A stretch of 64,000 nucleotides of DNA from a virus: IMG/VR virus record IMGVR_UViG_3300047462_000400, positions 1-64,000 of that record. One strand, written 5' to 3'. Below are positions 44,434 through 52,943 of this stretch, piece after piece (within the stretch, counting starts at the first letter, position 1; the number at the start of each line of letters is the position of its first letter). The translations under genes were made by a program, and so were the position numbers. A model generated the notes under the pieces. It did no database searches, was not told where the DNA came from, and was given only the letters and a program-made list of their open reading frames with translations.

Positions 44434-45117
44434 TCAGACGGCCTCCACCCGGCGAGCCGCGAGCCGCATGGAGGCGACCATCAGAACCCCCACGGCGAAC
44501 CCGCCGAGGTGCGTCCCGAACGAGATGTCCCCGCCGGTGCCGGCGAAGGCGTACCAGACGTTGATGCCGACGAACCCGACGATGAAGCCGAGCATGCGCG
44601 GGCGCAGGCCCCCCGCGACCGCCAGCACCCCGAAGATGGCCCCGGACGCCCCCACGAGCGCGCTGGTCGCGGTCGGGTCGACCACCACGTGGAGGAGCCC
44701 CCCGACGACGCCGGCAGCCAGGTAGAGGCCGAGGAACCGGAAGTGCCCGATCTCGCGCTCCACGATGATGCCCGCGACCACGAGGGCCACCATGTTGGCG
44801 AGGAGGTGCTCGAGGCCGGCATGGAGGAAGAGGGACGCCAGGAGCGGTCCCACGGCGCCAGTGGCCATGAACTGGGCCGGGACGAAGCCGTGGGCGTCGC
44901 ACATGGCCTCCACACCCCCCCGGAGCTCGAGGGCGTAGGCCGCCAGGTTGCCGAGGACGAGGGCGGCGGTGACAAGGGGGAGCGGCTTCATGATCGGATA
45001 GACGGAGTGATATCGATCGACTGGCGCCGGGCGCCAGACCCGGACTGACATCTGGTGTAGGTCCGTTCCGTAACAGACGGGGCAGACGAGCGGTCCGGCA
45101 AGGTTTACGAGGTTCAC
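44434..45117 (-). CDS. Rhomboid-family intramembrane serine protease
   Basis: The 227-residue protein has six or more hydrophobic spans, the oxyanion pair HLLAN (His104, Asn108), catalytic Ser158 in GASGAIFG and catalytic His203 in GTHLGGFAVG: the full rhomboid set. The N-terminal CPVC with nearby polar residues may bind metal. GTG 45117 overlaps the upstream stop (GTGA). Rhomboids cut membrane proteins within the bilayer; the target here is unknown, possibly a host envelope or lysis protein. Confidence 0.85.
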   Translation of the reverse strand: MNLVNLAGPLVCPVCYGTDLHQMSVRVWRPAPVDRYHSVYPIMKPLPLVTAALVLGNLAAYALELRGGVEAMCDAHGFVPAQFMATGAVGPLLASLFLHAGLEHLLANMVALVVAGIIVEREIGHFRFLGLYLAAGVVGGLLHVVVDPTATSALVGASGAIFGVLAVAGGLRPRMLGFIVGFVGINVWYAFAGTGGDISFGTHLGGFAVGVLMVASMRLAARRVEAV

Positions 45118-45599
45118 GATTGCGCTCCCTCGGTTATGGGCTCAGCGCTGGACGCATCCTTCTCGGCTTCCGCGCAGGCGGCGTACATCATCTGCGCGAT
45201 CCGCCGGATGGCGGCGTACTGGATGCAGGCGAGGCGCTTCTCGGTCTCCTCCGGCATGCCGATGTCCTTGGCTTCCTGCTCGGCCTCCGCCCACGTGTCC
45301 GTGAGGCACATGTCCGCGGCCCACTGGTAGAGGGCCTTCGTGTAGATCTCGACCCGGCCGTCTGCGTGCTCGTGGACGGAGTCGTCGTCGTCGCGGAGGT
45401 CGCCCGCGTCGAACGCTTCCACGGCGGCGCGGCACTCCTCGTAGATCCAATCGTTTGGGAGCGTCCTCTGATGGGCGTCGCGAACGGCGTCCTGAAGCCA
45501 CTGCGGCCGGTCCTCGACGAGCGTGATGAACTGCTCTTCTTCCTTATCGCCGTTCTGGCGGATCCTGGTCACGAAGTGGACTGCGAAGTTCGTAGGCAT
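45114..45599 (-). CDS. Hypothetical acidic protein, 161 aa
   Basis: GAGGAGAA precedes ATG 45599. VHFVTRIRQNGDKEEEQFIT, then helical LPNDWIYEECRAAVEAFDAG, ALYQWAADMCLTDTWAEAEQ and YAAIRRIAQMMYAACAEAEK. All-helical after a beta start; family unknown. Confidence 0.65.
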   Translation of the reverse strand: MPTNFAVHFVTRIRQNGDKEEEQFITLVEDRPQWLQDAVRDAHQRTLPNDWIYEECRAAVEAFDAGDLRDDDDSVHEHADGRVEIYTKALYQWAADMCLTDTWAEAEQEAKDIGMPEETEKRLACIQYAAIRRIAQMMYAACAEAEKDASSAEPITEGAQS

Positions 45600-45835
45600 A
45601 TCTCGGTTCTCCTCGTTCGGTGTTGTTGTGGGTTCAGTGATTCAGTCCGTGCCTCCAAGATAAAGCACCTCCCGTGCCGCCGGTGTGCGCACAACAGTGT
45701 CACGTAGTTCTGGCGGGGTTCCGGGCCAGACGCGAAGCCGGCTTCGCAGGGGCAGGTGCGAAGTCTACGCGCCGCATAGTGCGCACGTTGTTGTAACTTA
45801 GTGACACCATTATGGTACGGATGTGGTACGACTGG
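45600..45835. other. Non-coding 236-bp region with a 16-base palindrome
   Basis: No convincing gene on either strand. It contains the perfect palindrome GCGAAGCCGGCTTCGC (45732-45747), two GTGCGCAC palindromes about 90 bases apart (near 45687 and 45777) and GTGTCAC/GTGACAC pairs nearby. Probably a control region for the leftward gene at 45599 and the boundary of an imported segment. Confidence 0.45.
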
Positions 45836-45968
45836 TGCATCCCGATCGGACCAGCACCGCAAGCGCGATGAGGTCGAGGAAGACAACCTCTACTACGTCG
45901 CCGTGACCCGCGCGAAGTACGAGCTCATCCTCGTCGATGGGCTCGGTCGGGAGCGCGAGGAGGAGTAA
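45836..45968 (+). pseudogene. C-terminal fragment of a UvrD/Rep-type helicase
   Basis: The last 30 codons read EDNLYYVAVTRAKYELILVD, the motif VI block of UvrD/PcrA-family helicases, and end in TAA directly before the next GTG start. No other part of a helicase precedes it, so this is the 3' remnant of a deleted or recombined gene. Confidence 0.65.
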
Positions 45969-46364
45969 GTGGCCACCCGGTTCGTTGCCGTCCCTGCTGC
46001 CGCCATCCGCAATCGGTTGGCGGCGGCGGGATTCCATCTCACCACTGCTTCACGCGGCTCCGAGGAGGTCTACGACCGCCAGCACGAGCGCGATGACCGG
46101 TACGTCGTCCGGGTCTACTCGTCGCTCACCCACGGTGCCGACGACGTTCGCGAGTGCGGGGAGGACGCCATCCGCGTCGTGGCGCTCTACACCGACAGCA
46201 AGTTCCACTATCCGCCCAAGGTGATTCCCATCTTCTCGGCGTCGCGGGTCTACCGCACCGGGACCGTAGAGGGAGTGCTCGACCGGATGATCGAGCGCGC
46301 GCGAGAGGCATACACCGCAATCAACGCTCATCGGAAAGGACCACTCAGGTGTTCAAGGACATAG
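45969..46364 (+). CDS. Hypothetical protein, 131 aa
   Basis: GTG 45969 begins directly after the helicase fragment's stop. AVPAAAIRNRLAAAGFHLTT, YVVRVYSSLTHGADDVRECG and IRVVALYTDSKFHYPPKVIP form a plausible alpha/beta fold ending in a helical tail. It overlaps the next gene by 16 bases. No family was recognised. Confidence 0.6.
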   Translation: MATRFVAVPAAAIRNRLAAAGFHLTTASRGSEEVYDRQHERDDRYVVRVYSSLTHGADDVRECGEDAIRVVALYTDSKFHYPPKVIPIFSASRVYRTGTVEGVLDRMIERAREAYTAINAHRKGPLRCSRT

Positions 46365-46777
46365 TCATCGATTCAGGGCAGTTGCCGCGAGGTATGCGTG
46401 ACATCCTGGGCATCAGGACCACGCGAGTCGACGTCGGCATCTACAAGGACTGCGGGTTCAATTTCCGCAGCGACGTCGACATGACGGACTGGGAGGAGTT
46501 CTTCCACGACGATGAGGTCCCCGCGTACGGCGTCGCCGATTCCATCGAGCAGTTCCTGGAACGGTTCGGCGCAATCATCACCGCGAGTCCACGCAGCTAT
46601 GCGGTGGGGTTCACGGAGGTCCGCCGGGCCGACCAGGAGCCACGGGGCGGCTGGCGCTGGCACAAGTGGGGCGAGTACATCGGCAAGCACGAGCCGCAGT
46701 ACGAGTACCTCTACGACGAGCCGCTCATCGAGAGCGTCGTGACGTTTTCGGTCATCCGGAGCAAAGATGGCTGCTGA
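46349..46777 (+). CDS. Hypothetical protein, 142 aa
   Basis: AAAGGA lies eight bases before GTG 46349. FKDIVIDSGQLPRGMRDILG, NFRSDVDMTDWEEFFHDDEV and WRWHKWGEYIGKHEPQYEYL: acidic and aromatic, a compact domain of unknown function. Confidence 0.6.
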   Translation: MFKDIVIDSGQLPRGMRDILGIRTTRVDVGIYKDCGFNFRSDVDMTDWEEFFHDDEVPAYGVADSIEQFLERFGAIITASPRSYAVGFTEVRRADQEPRGGWRWHKWGEYIGKHEPQYEYLYDEPLIESVVTFSVIRSKDGC

Positions 46778-47021
46778 ATCGGTCAACAAGCTCCGGCGGT
46801 GGTGGGCGGCGGCGGCGGTGCACTCGGACCCGCTCACCAGGATCGACGCTCTGGTCAGCATCCGGAACGTGCTGCCCGCGGCGCTCCAGGTGATCGAGGT
46901 CGCGTGCGACACCCCGGAGAACGAGTGCGAGCTCAATAACGCCCTCTACCGGCTCCTCATGGCGGTGGAGGCGGAGGAGCGCAGGGTCGCGAGCGAGCGA
47001 GAGGGGAAGGACCATGGCTGA
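46767..47021 (+). CDS. Small helical protein, 84 aa
   Basis: ESVNKLRRWWAAAAVHSDPL, ALQVIEVACDTPENECELNN and LYRLLMAVEAEERRVASE: all helix. Overlaps the upstream 3' end by 11 bases. Unknown. Confidence 0.55.
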   Translation: MAAESVNKLRRWWAAAAVHSDPLTRIDALVSIRNVLPAALQVIEVACDTPENECELNNALYRLLMAVEAEERRVASEREGKDHG

Positions 47022-47250
47022 CCACGATTACGTCGACTCGATCACGTTCACCGTGGCCGAGGCAGAGGATCTCGTCGCAGCGTTGCGGTGGGCTATCGCC
47101 AATGGCGCCGGTCCGCATGCGCTGCCGGCTGATCAGCAGGGAAACGAGATGGGGGGCGCCCAGGTCAAGCTCGAGATGATCCTGGGGAAGATTGAACGTC
47201 CGCTGAAGCGGGCACAAGACCGTCGAGTTCGACTCGGCAGGAAGGGATGA
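47014..47250 (+). CDS. Hypothetical protein, 78 aa
   Basis: VDSITFTVAEAEDLVAALRW and GGAQVKLEMILGKIERPLKR: a strand then helices, with a basic end. Overlaps the previous gene by eight bases. Unknown. Confidence 0.55.
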   Translation: MADHDYVDSITFTVAEAEDLVAALRWAIANGAGPHALPADQQGNEMGGAQVKLEMILGKIERPLKRAQDRRVRLGRKG

Positions 47251-47253
47251 GTC

Positions 47254-48027
47254 ATGGCAGCGGAAGCGAGGCGTGGATGCGGATACAGGAAGGTCGGTGG
47301 GCTCTACTTGGTCGGTGGGGGGCTGTCCGCTCCCTGCGACCGAATGCCGTACGAGCTGCCGCGTTGCCCGACGTGCGGCGGGGGCGTCAAGTTCACCCGG
47401 TCGCATACCTGGCTCCAGCCTGAGTTCTTCCCGCGGCACTTGCAGCGCGGAGATTCGACGCTGAAGCAGGGCGGCCCGCCGCCGGAATCCGCGTTCTGCC
47501 AGGACGAGTCGGCATGCCCAGTCTGCCGCAACCGCGACGACTTCGGACCGCACCTGCTCCTCTGGATCGGCCGTGCGCACTACTCGCCGGAGGAGTACCT
47601 CAAAGAGTCGCGCGAGCTCGGCGTGAGCCGGCGCATCCCGGCCCCCCCGAAGGGCATGGTCATGGGCGAGACCTGGGTGTTACTCGCGCACCTGGACGCA
47701 GTGCCTACGAAGAACTTCTTCAAGGGGCAGCCGCAGTGCACCGTGTGCAACTTCACCGAGGGCATGCACTCGCCGGGAGCACCCGCGGACGTCTGCTCGG
47801 CGTTCCAGGCGCCGAAGCCGACGCCGGGCATCTTCTGCGCGTTCATCCCGCGCGCGGTCGAGCTCATTCTCAAGGAAAGCGACGCGACGCCCGAGCGCCG
47901 GGAGAAGGAAGCGAAGCGTGGGGTGACGGTCGTCGCAGTTCCTGATGACGACAAGGACCACCAGGGCAGCGTATGGGATGGAGAACCGATAACGGGGCAG
48001 GAAGAGCTGCCGGGAGTGTCATCATGA
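47254..48027 (+). CDS. Cys-rich phage protein, 257 aa
   Basis: GCGYRKVGGLYLVGGGLSAP followed by CDRMPYELPRCPTCGGGVKF, then ESACPVCRNRD and CTVCNFTEG give at least three zinc-knuckle-like sites. This pattern occurs in conserved proteins of large phages of unknown role; length and order here look complete. Stop coupled by ATGA to the next gene. Confidence 0.65.
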   Translation: MAAEARRGCGYRKVGGLYLVGGGLSAPCDRMPYELPRCPTCGGGVKFTRSHTWLQPEFFPRHLQRGDSTLKQGGPPPESAFCQDESACPVCRNRDDFGPHLLLWIGRAHYSPEEYLKESRELGVSRRIPAPPKGMVMGETWVLLAHLDAVPTKNFFKGQPQCTVCNFTEGMHSPGAPADVCSAFQAPKPTPGIFCAFIPRAVELILKESDATPERREKEAKRGVTVVAVPDDDKDHQGSVWDGEPITGQEELPGVSS

Positions 48028-48428
48028 GCCAACATGGCAACAAGCGATTGGTCCAAGTGCGAGAGCTCCTCGACAACCATTCCGGGGAGCTGTCCGAGGA
48101 TGAGCGGCCGGAGCTTCGGCGGATGCTCGATCGGTTGCTGAACCGAGGGGTCCCCACGGACAAGCAGAACCGGATGCTGACGGTTGCTTATCGGCGGATC
48201 GTGTTGGCGAAGAAGCCGCCGGCTGTTCCCGACGCGGGCCTGCTCCCCGCAATCGCCCTCAATCGCGGCGTCACCATCGACGATTACCGCCGAGTGCTCG
48301 AGACGACGCTCGACCGGCTCGAGGAGGTGCTGTCGACCGACCCCGATATGCCGAGCCACGCGCGCACGCTCGAGGAAGCGGAGAAGTGGCTCGAGGACTG
48401 CCGCGCAGCGCTCACGGGCAGTCAATGA
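48024..48428 (+). CDS. Hypothetical helical protein, 134 aa
   Basis: RLVQVRELLDNHSGELSEDE, RPELRRMLDRLLNRGVPTDK, then VTIDDYRRVLETTLDRLEEV and EEAEKWLEDCRAALTGSQ; all helical. ATGA on both ends. Unknown. Confidence 0.55.
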   Translation: MSQHGNKRLVQVRELLDNHSGELSEDERPELRRMLDRLLNRGVPTDKQNRMLTVAYRRIVLAKKPPAVPDAGLLPAIALNRGVTIDDYRRVLETTLDRLEEVLSTDPDMPSHARTLEEAEKWLEDCRAALTGSQ

Positions 48429-48593
48429 GCGAGCCGAAGCTCACCGCCGCGCAACGCATATCGCTGGCTCTGTACGCGCAGAACCCGCGCGGCGGTACGT
48501 ACCGCAGTCCACGCGGACGGATGGCTCCACGCGCGTCCCGAAGCCCTCGCCAAGCTGGGATTGCTGGTTCGCCGTGAGCCCGTCGCTGTTTGA
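48425..48593 (+). pseudogene. Small HTH-like protein with frameshift
   Basis: The frame starts MSEPKLTAAQRISLALYAQN PRGG and then turns into Arg/Ser-rich shadow. A neighbouring frame continues sensibly as RTAVHADGWLHARPEALAKL GLLVRREPVAV to a stop at 48593, three bases before the next reading. A one-base change near GGTACGTACCG (48492-48502) would restore a protein of about 55 residues with a winged-helix-like pattern. Confidence 0.5.
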
Positions 48594-48612
48594 ATGACCA
48601 CGAGAGGAAACC

Positions 48613-48804
48613 ATGGCGAAGAACACGAACACGAAGCTCCTGAAGAACGACCACATCAACGTTCGCTGCACCCCGGCGCAGAAAGCGGCCATCGAGGCGG
48701 CAGCGGAGAAGGACGGCCTCGGAGCGAGCACCTGGCTACTCCAGCTCGGCCTGCGTGCTGCGCGCGAGCAGCCGCCGGCGCCGGGGAAGGCAGCACGGTC
48801 GTGA
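48613..48804 (+). CDS. Ribbon-helix-helix-like protein, 63 aa
   Basis: AGAGGAAACC precedes ATG 48613. KNDHINVRCTPAQKAAIEAA and LGASTWLLQLGLRAAREQ give the strand-helix-helix fold of antitoxin-type regulators. No toxin partner is adjacent. GTGA to the next gene. Confidence 0.65.
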   Translation: MAKNTNTKLLKNDHINVRCTPAQKAAIEAAAEKDGLGASTWLLQLGLRAAREQPPAPGKAARS

Positions 48805-49449
48805 GCCCGAAGCGCAGCAACTGGATCGATGTCGACATCGACGGTCTCGAGCAGACGCTGACCCGGCGGGTCGGCGCGGCATGGCTGCTCCACGAGCTCC
48901 TCTCGAACGTCTACGACACCGGCGCGAGCGCGTGCCAGGTGACGCTCGAACCAATCCCGGGTCGTTCGCGCGCGAACAGAGGTCTGGAGCAACATCAAGA
49001 AGCACGACGTCGCGCAGCCGAGCGGCGAGATCCGCCCGACCCCCAAGCCGTACTCCGCGGGCGGCAAGCCGGCCGACTTTATCCCCAAAGACCGATGGAC
49101 TGCCGGGATGCAGAACCTCGCCGACTATGCGGTCGACGTCGGCTTCCGGCTCATCAAGCGCGTCATCACCGTGCGGTTCGAGCGCGGCCGGTCCCAGTCG
49201 TTCTGGGGCGCCAACTACGGCGAAGGCGTACTGACGTACAACCACGACCGGCTCGGGCGGAGCTACTTCGAGGCCGGCATCACCGAACGGCACAACGCGC
49301 TCTTGCTCCACGAGCTCGCGCACGACAAGGCGCACAACCACCTGAGCGAAGACTTCTACCGGGCGCTCCAGACGCTCGGGGCCAAGCTCGTCGAGCTCGC
49401 CCTCCGCGAGCCGGAACTGTTCCGCAAGTACGGATGGAGGCCAGCATGA
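48801..49449 (+). pseudogene. Collapsed GHKL ATPase / HExxH protein gene
   Basis: GTG 48801 starts MSPKRSNWIDVDIDGLEQTL, and HELLSNVYDTGASACQVTLE is the N-box start of a GHKL (Hsp90/histidine-kinase-type) ATPase. At about 48965-48990 the reading jumps frame to TEVWSNIKKHDVAQPSGEIR, PADFIPKDRWTAGMQNLADY and LLLHELAHDKAHNHLSED, a C-terminal domain with an HELAH metal motif, ending at 49449. In comparable phage proteins, as I recall them, several hundred residues of ATPase lie between these parts. An internal deletion plus frameshift is the best explanation. Confidence 0.65.
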
Positions 49450-50018
49450 AGCGGCAGCCCAAGTCTGGCTCGAGATCGAAACGCAAGCGCGTCGTCGCGA
49501 AGCGTACCGCCAAGAGCGGCGCCACCATCACCGAATACTCGGACGGGTCCAGAAAGCTCAGCCTGTCGCAAGAGGCCAGCGAATTGCTCAAAGCTCAGTT
49601 CGAAGCGTTCAAGGCGAAGTTTGGTCGAGAGCCTGGGCCGCACGATCCGGTCTTCTTCGATCCGGACTCGGATACGCCGAAGCGGATGGACATGGACAAG
49701 ATGTGGAATGACACCATCACGGCCGCGGTGAGGGTCGGCATCCGACCAGCAACCGTGTTCGCGATGTGGGTCACCCAGCGAGTGGTCACGTCCGATAACG
49801 AGGGACTCTTGTCGCCCGAAGAACGAGAAGAGTGGGACGACGCAGCGCAAGAGTACATCGACCAGGAGAGTGAACGATCCCGCATCTTCCGCGTTCTAAC
49901 CATCGAGGGGGCGAACGCAAAGTCTGTCGCAGATGCAGACCGCTTGATGGAGCTCGCACGGTCGATCGGTGTGTACGACGCCGTCCTAAAACAGATTGAC
50001 AAGTTGACATACAACTAA
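49446..50018 (+). CDS. Hypothetical helical protein, 190 aa
   Basis: ATG 49446 (ATGA). A basic head (MKRQPKSGSRSKRKRVVAKR) is followed by SQEASELLKAQFEAFKAKFG, WNDTITAAVRVGIRPATVFA and an acidic helical end. Possibly nucleic-acid associated. Tandem TTGACA words (49996, 50004) lie in its last codons before the next gene. Confidence 0.6.
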   Translation: MKRQPKSGSRSKRKRVVAKRTAKSGATITEYSDGSRKLSLSQEASELLKAQFEAFKAKFGREPGPHDPVFFDPDSDTPKRMDMDKMWNDTITAAVRVGIRPATVFAMWVTQRVVTSDNEGLLSPEEREEWDDAAQEYIDQESERSRIFRVLTIEGANAKSVADADRLMELARSIGVYDAVLKQIDKLTYN

Positions 50019-50031
50019 GGAGTTGACGTCC

Positions 50032-50307
50032 ATGACCCGCCCGCTCAAGCCGTACAACAACGCCGAGACGGAATACTTCTACGAGAGCGAGAGCATGGTC
50101 GCGCTCCCATACAGCGACGAGCTCTGGGAGGGCCTACAAGCCATGAAGCGGGTGATCGACGATGCGCACGCCAAGCTGAAGGCGCTCGTCGAGCGCAAAG
50201 ACCTGGCCGACCGGCTTCGGCTCATCGCCAAGCAGGGTGGGATGCCCATCCTGCCCGAGGTGGCAGGCGGGGGCGTCAATCGTCCGAGCAAGCGGGTGCG
50301 GGCGTGA
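50032..50307 (+). CDS. Small helical protein, 91 aa
   Basis: AAGGAG lies upstream of ATG 50032. ELWEGLQAMKRVIDDAHAKL KALVERKDL-type helix followed by a Gly/basic tail. GTGA to the next gene. Unknown. Confidence 0.6.
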   Translation: MTRPLKPYNNAETEYFYESESMVALPYSDELWEGLQAMKRVIDDAHAKLKALVERKDLADRLRLIAKQGGMPILPEVAGGGVNRPSKRVRA

Positions 50308-51329
50308 ACAGAGAGCGGGAGTTCTCGATGTTTTTCGGCGAATCGCTGGACACGAATCGAGACTCCATGCTGGGTCGCGCCCAGAAGCTCTTCGAGTTGC
50401 TTGGTGAGGGGCTCGACGACGAAGGCATGATCCGAGAAGTGGTGGAGGCGCTCAAAGCGCAGCACGACCAGGGGATGAGGGGCGCGGGCGAGGCTGCCCA
50501 GTTCATTCTCAACAGCGCGGAGGCGCAGATCGAGGTCATCAGCAAGTACCGGTGGGCGGAGAGCGGATTCCCCATTCTCACCATGGGCCACCGGTACGCG
50601 GCGGCGATGTGCTGTACGACTGCGAGCGTCGAAGCGGTCGCCGCTGCTCGTCCCCCGTTCCCCGCTTACCTCATCGAGGTGCCTGATAATGTCCTCACCA
50701 TCTCCGACCCGCGGAAGGGGGAGTCCTCGAACGACATCCGGTACATCCTCGTGGCGCGCGAGGAGTTGCGCTCCAAGAAACGCGGCTGGACATGGTCATA
50801 CTCAGCGACCACGTCCGACGGCCTCTCGATCTTCCGGTTCGGGGTAACCAGCGCGGAGCTTCTCCCCCCGACCATCAGCGAGATCGAGGATGGGGTGAGC
50901 TACGGCCTCTACGAGATGACCGCGCATGACGAGCGAGCGGTCGTACTCATCGGACGGCTGGTCGTCAACACCGCGCTCGCCATGAGCGACCCCGCGAACG
51001 TTACCGAGCTCCCGAGTCGGCCCAGCAAGCGCGGCATCAACAGCCCCTTTACGGGTCGTCGGGGGTCCGGTCCCACCGCGCGGACCTACGTGCTTGGCAA
51101 GAACATCACCATCAAGACCGATCTGCGGCCCGAGGTGCGCCGGTACTTGGGGGGCGAGCGCCGGAGCCTATCGGTCCAGGTGCTCGTCGCTGGCCATTAC
51201 AAGATGCAGCCGCACGGACCGCGGAACAGTCTTCGCAAGCTGATCTGGCGGGAGCCCTACTGGCGCGGTCCCGAGGATGCGCCGATTCCGATTCGTGGTC
51301 ACAACCTGGAGAAGGTCGATGAAAAGTAG
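50304..51329 (+). CDS. Paralogue A: protein with conserved GHYK...WRGPE C-terminus, 341 aa
   Basis: The helical N-terminal part (QKLFELLGEGLDDEGMIREV) and the middle are unassigned. The last 60 residues, VQVLVAGHYKMQPHGPRNSL, then KLIWREPYWRGPEDAP, match the C-terminus of the next gene. This tail pattern recurs in replicative or plasmid-type phage proteins of unknown role, to my knowledge. An Arg/Gly-rich segment precedes it. The start is GTG 50304 by GTGA overlap. Confidence 0.65.
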   Translation: MNREREFSMFFGESLDTNRDSMLGRAQKLFELLGEGLDDEGMIREVVEALKAQHDQGMRGAGEAAQFILNSAEAQIEVISKYRWAESGFPILTMGHRYAAAMCCTTASVEAVAAARPPFPAYLIEVPDNVLTISDPRKGESSNDIRYILVAREELRSKKRGWTWSYSATTSDGLSIFRFGVTSAELLPPTISEIEDGVSYGLYEMTAHDERAVVLIGRLVVNTALAMSDPANVTELPSRPSKRGINSPFTGRRGSGPTARTYVLGKNITIKTDLRPEVRRYLGGERRSLSVQVLVAGHYKMQPHGPRNSLRKLIWREPYWRGPEDAPIPIRGHNLEKVDEK

Positions 51330-52941
51330 TCGTGGAAAGCAGGCGCTCGTGCGGCGCGCGCAATGGACCCAGGCGATGAGCCGCAACGAGCGCCGCAACG
51401 AGATGGCGCGGCGGAGCGTGGGCAGGAGCGACCTCGCGCTGCTCCTATGCTCCATCGACCATACCGCTCGGACCATGCACCAGACGATGCCGGCGGAGCT
51501 AAAGCCGCTCCAGGGGGAACCGCTCGTCACTGGGATTGTGGAGCGACTCGAGCTGGAAGACTTCGCCCAGCAGCTCATCGAAGACCCGAGCTGGGTAGCG
51601 ATGCGCACCCGGTGGATCCGCCTTGGCTGGCGCGGAGCGACTGACGAAACCTTCAACGATACGTTCGTGCGCGCAACTGCCGAACGGATGGCCGAGTTCC
51701 ACGCCGGCTCGGTCCGCGACATCGTCCTCGACGCCGAGATGGTGAAGCATTCGGCCACCATGCAGAAGACGATGACCCAAGCGTTCAAAGAGCGGCTGGA
51801 TGCTGAGTACGCGCGGTTGCCGCGCGCCGCCGACTCGGTGGAGCCGGCGACGGCTCCCATCCTTCAAGCAGCCGAGACGGCGTTGGCGAGTGAAGGACGA
51901 GCCCAGAGAATCGGAGAAGCGCGGGATGCGATAAAGGCGCTCACGCGCGATGAGCAGCTGGAGATCATCGAGGAGGTCCAGCGGCGAGAGGCGGTGGATG
52001 CCAAGATTCGCTCGCTGACTCCACCCGTCGAGACCAGGCAGGTCGAAGTGGACGTCGACCCCGCGCAGTTCGTCGCCAAGTACACCGACCACGGCCTGAT
52101 GCGCGCAGGCCGCATTCTATGGGAGAAGACCTATGCCATTGGTCTCACCGACGACCAGGCGCACGACAAGCTGAACGTCGGCGACGACCACAACGGCCTC
52201 ATGTCTCGCTTCGCGGCCAAGTGGGCAGTGCACGCCTTCCAGCGCCTGATGACCAGCCACACGTTCGCGGCGGCGCTCATGTGCTCGGATGTCCAACGGG
52301 AGGTGCTCGAAGGCATCGAGAAGCAGTGGGACGCCTTCATGGTGCTGATCCCGAACGGGATGCTGGTGGCGGAAGGCCACGAGTTCTCGCGCGTGCTTGT
52401 CGCTACCTACAGCTATGGCGCGGATCTCATCCTCCTATCGGTGAACGCCACCGGCGTCGTCCGGTCCCCTTCGCTCAAAGCGAAGAGCCTGCCGGAGCTT
52501 CTGGCGTGTCAGGAGAGCGACCTGGAGGACGACAGCAACGTGAGCTCCATGGCACGTCGGTGCCTGGTCATGGCGAAGCGCCTCGTCGCGGGGTTGCTTC
52601 TGAACCTTCAGCACCCGCCGAACTACAAGATCCGGAAGGTGGAGGAGCGCCCGAAGAGCAAGGGGCGCGAGGCCGAGCCGGAGCATCGCATCGTCAGCGT
52701 CGGCAAATCGCTCGAGATCGACTGCCGGGCAGCCATCAAGGACTACATCGAGCACGGTCCGAAGAAGGGCCGCAAGCATTCGCCGCCCACCGTGCAGGTC
52801 ATGGTCCGCGGGCACTACAAGCGGCAGCCGTGCGGACCGAGGGGGATGGACCGCAAGGTCATATGGATCGAACCTTTCTGGCGCGGGCCGGAAGCGGCGC
52901 TCATTCAGACTCGAGCAGCAAAAGTCTCGCAGGAGGGATAG
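51319..52941 (+). CDS. Paralogue B: protein with conserved GHYK...WRGPE C-terminus, 540 aa
   Basis: ATG 51319 overlaps the previous stop by 11 bases. A long helical N-terminal region (QAMSRNERRNEMARRSVGRS, EERLD-like coils, DAIKALTRDEQLEIIEEVQR) absent from paralogue A precedes a shared core: AFMVLIPNGMLVAEGHEFSR, VATYSYGADLILLSVNATGV and VQVMVRGHYKRQPCGPRGMD with KVIWIEPFWRGPEAAL. A tandem duplication followed by divergence is clear; function unknown. Confidence 0.65.
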   Translation: MKSSRGKQALVRRAQWTQAMSRNERRNEMARRSVGRSDLALLLCSIDHTARTMHQTMPAELKPLQGEPLVTGIVERLELEDFAQQLIEDPSWVAMRTRWIRLGWRGATDETFNDTFVRATAERMAEFHAGSVRDIVLDAEMVKHSATMQKTMTQAFKERLDAEYARLPRAADSVEPATAPILQAAETALASEGRAQRIGEARDAIKALTRDEQLEIIEEVQRREAVDAKIRSLTPPVETRQVEVDVDPAQFVAKYTDHGLMRAGRILWEKTYAIGLTDDQAHDKLNVGDDHNGLMSRFAAKWAVHAFQRLMTSHTFAAALMCSDVQREVLEGIEKQWDAFMVLIPNGMLVAEGHEFSRVLVATYSYGADLILLSVNATGVVRSPSLKAKSLPELLACQESDLEDDSNVSSMARRCLVMAKRLVAGLLLNLQHPPNYKIRKVEERPKSKGREAEPEHRIVSVGKSLEIDCRAAIKDYIEHGPKKGRKHSPPTVQVMVRGHYKRQPCGPRGMDRKVIWIEPFWRGPEAALIQTRAAKVSQEG

Positions 52942-52943
52942 CG

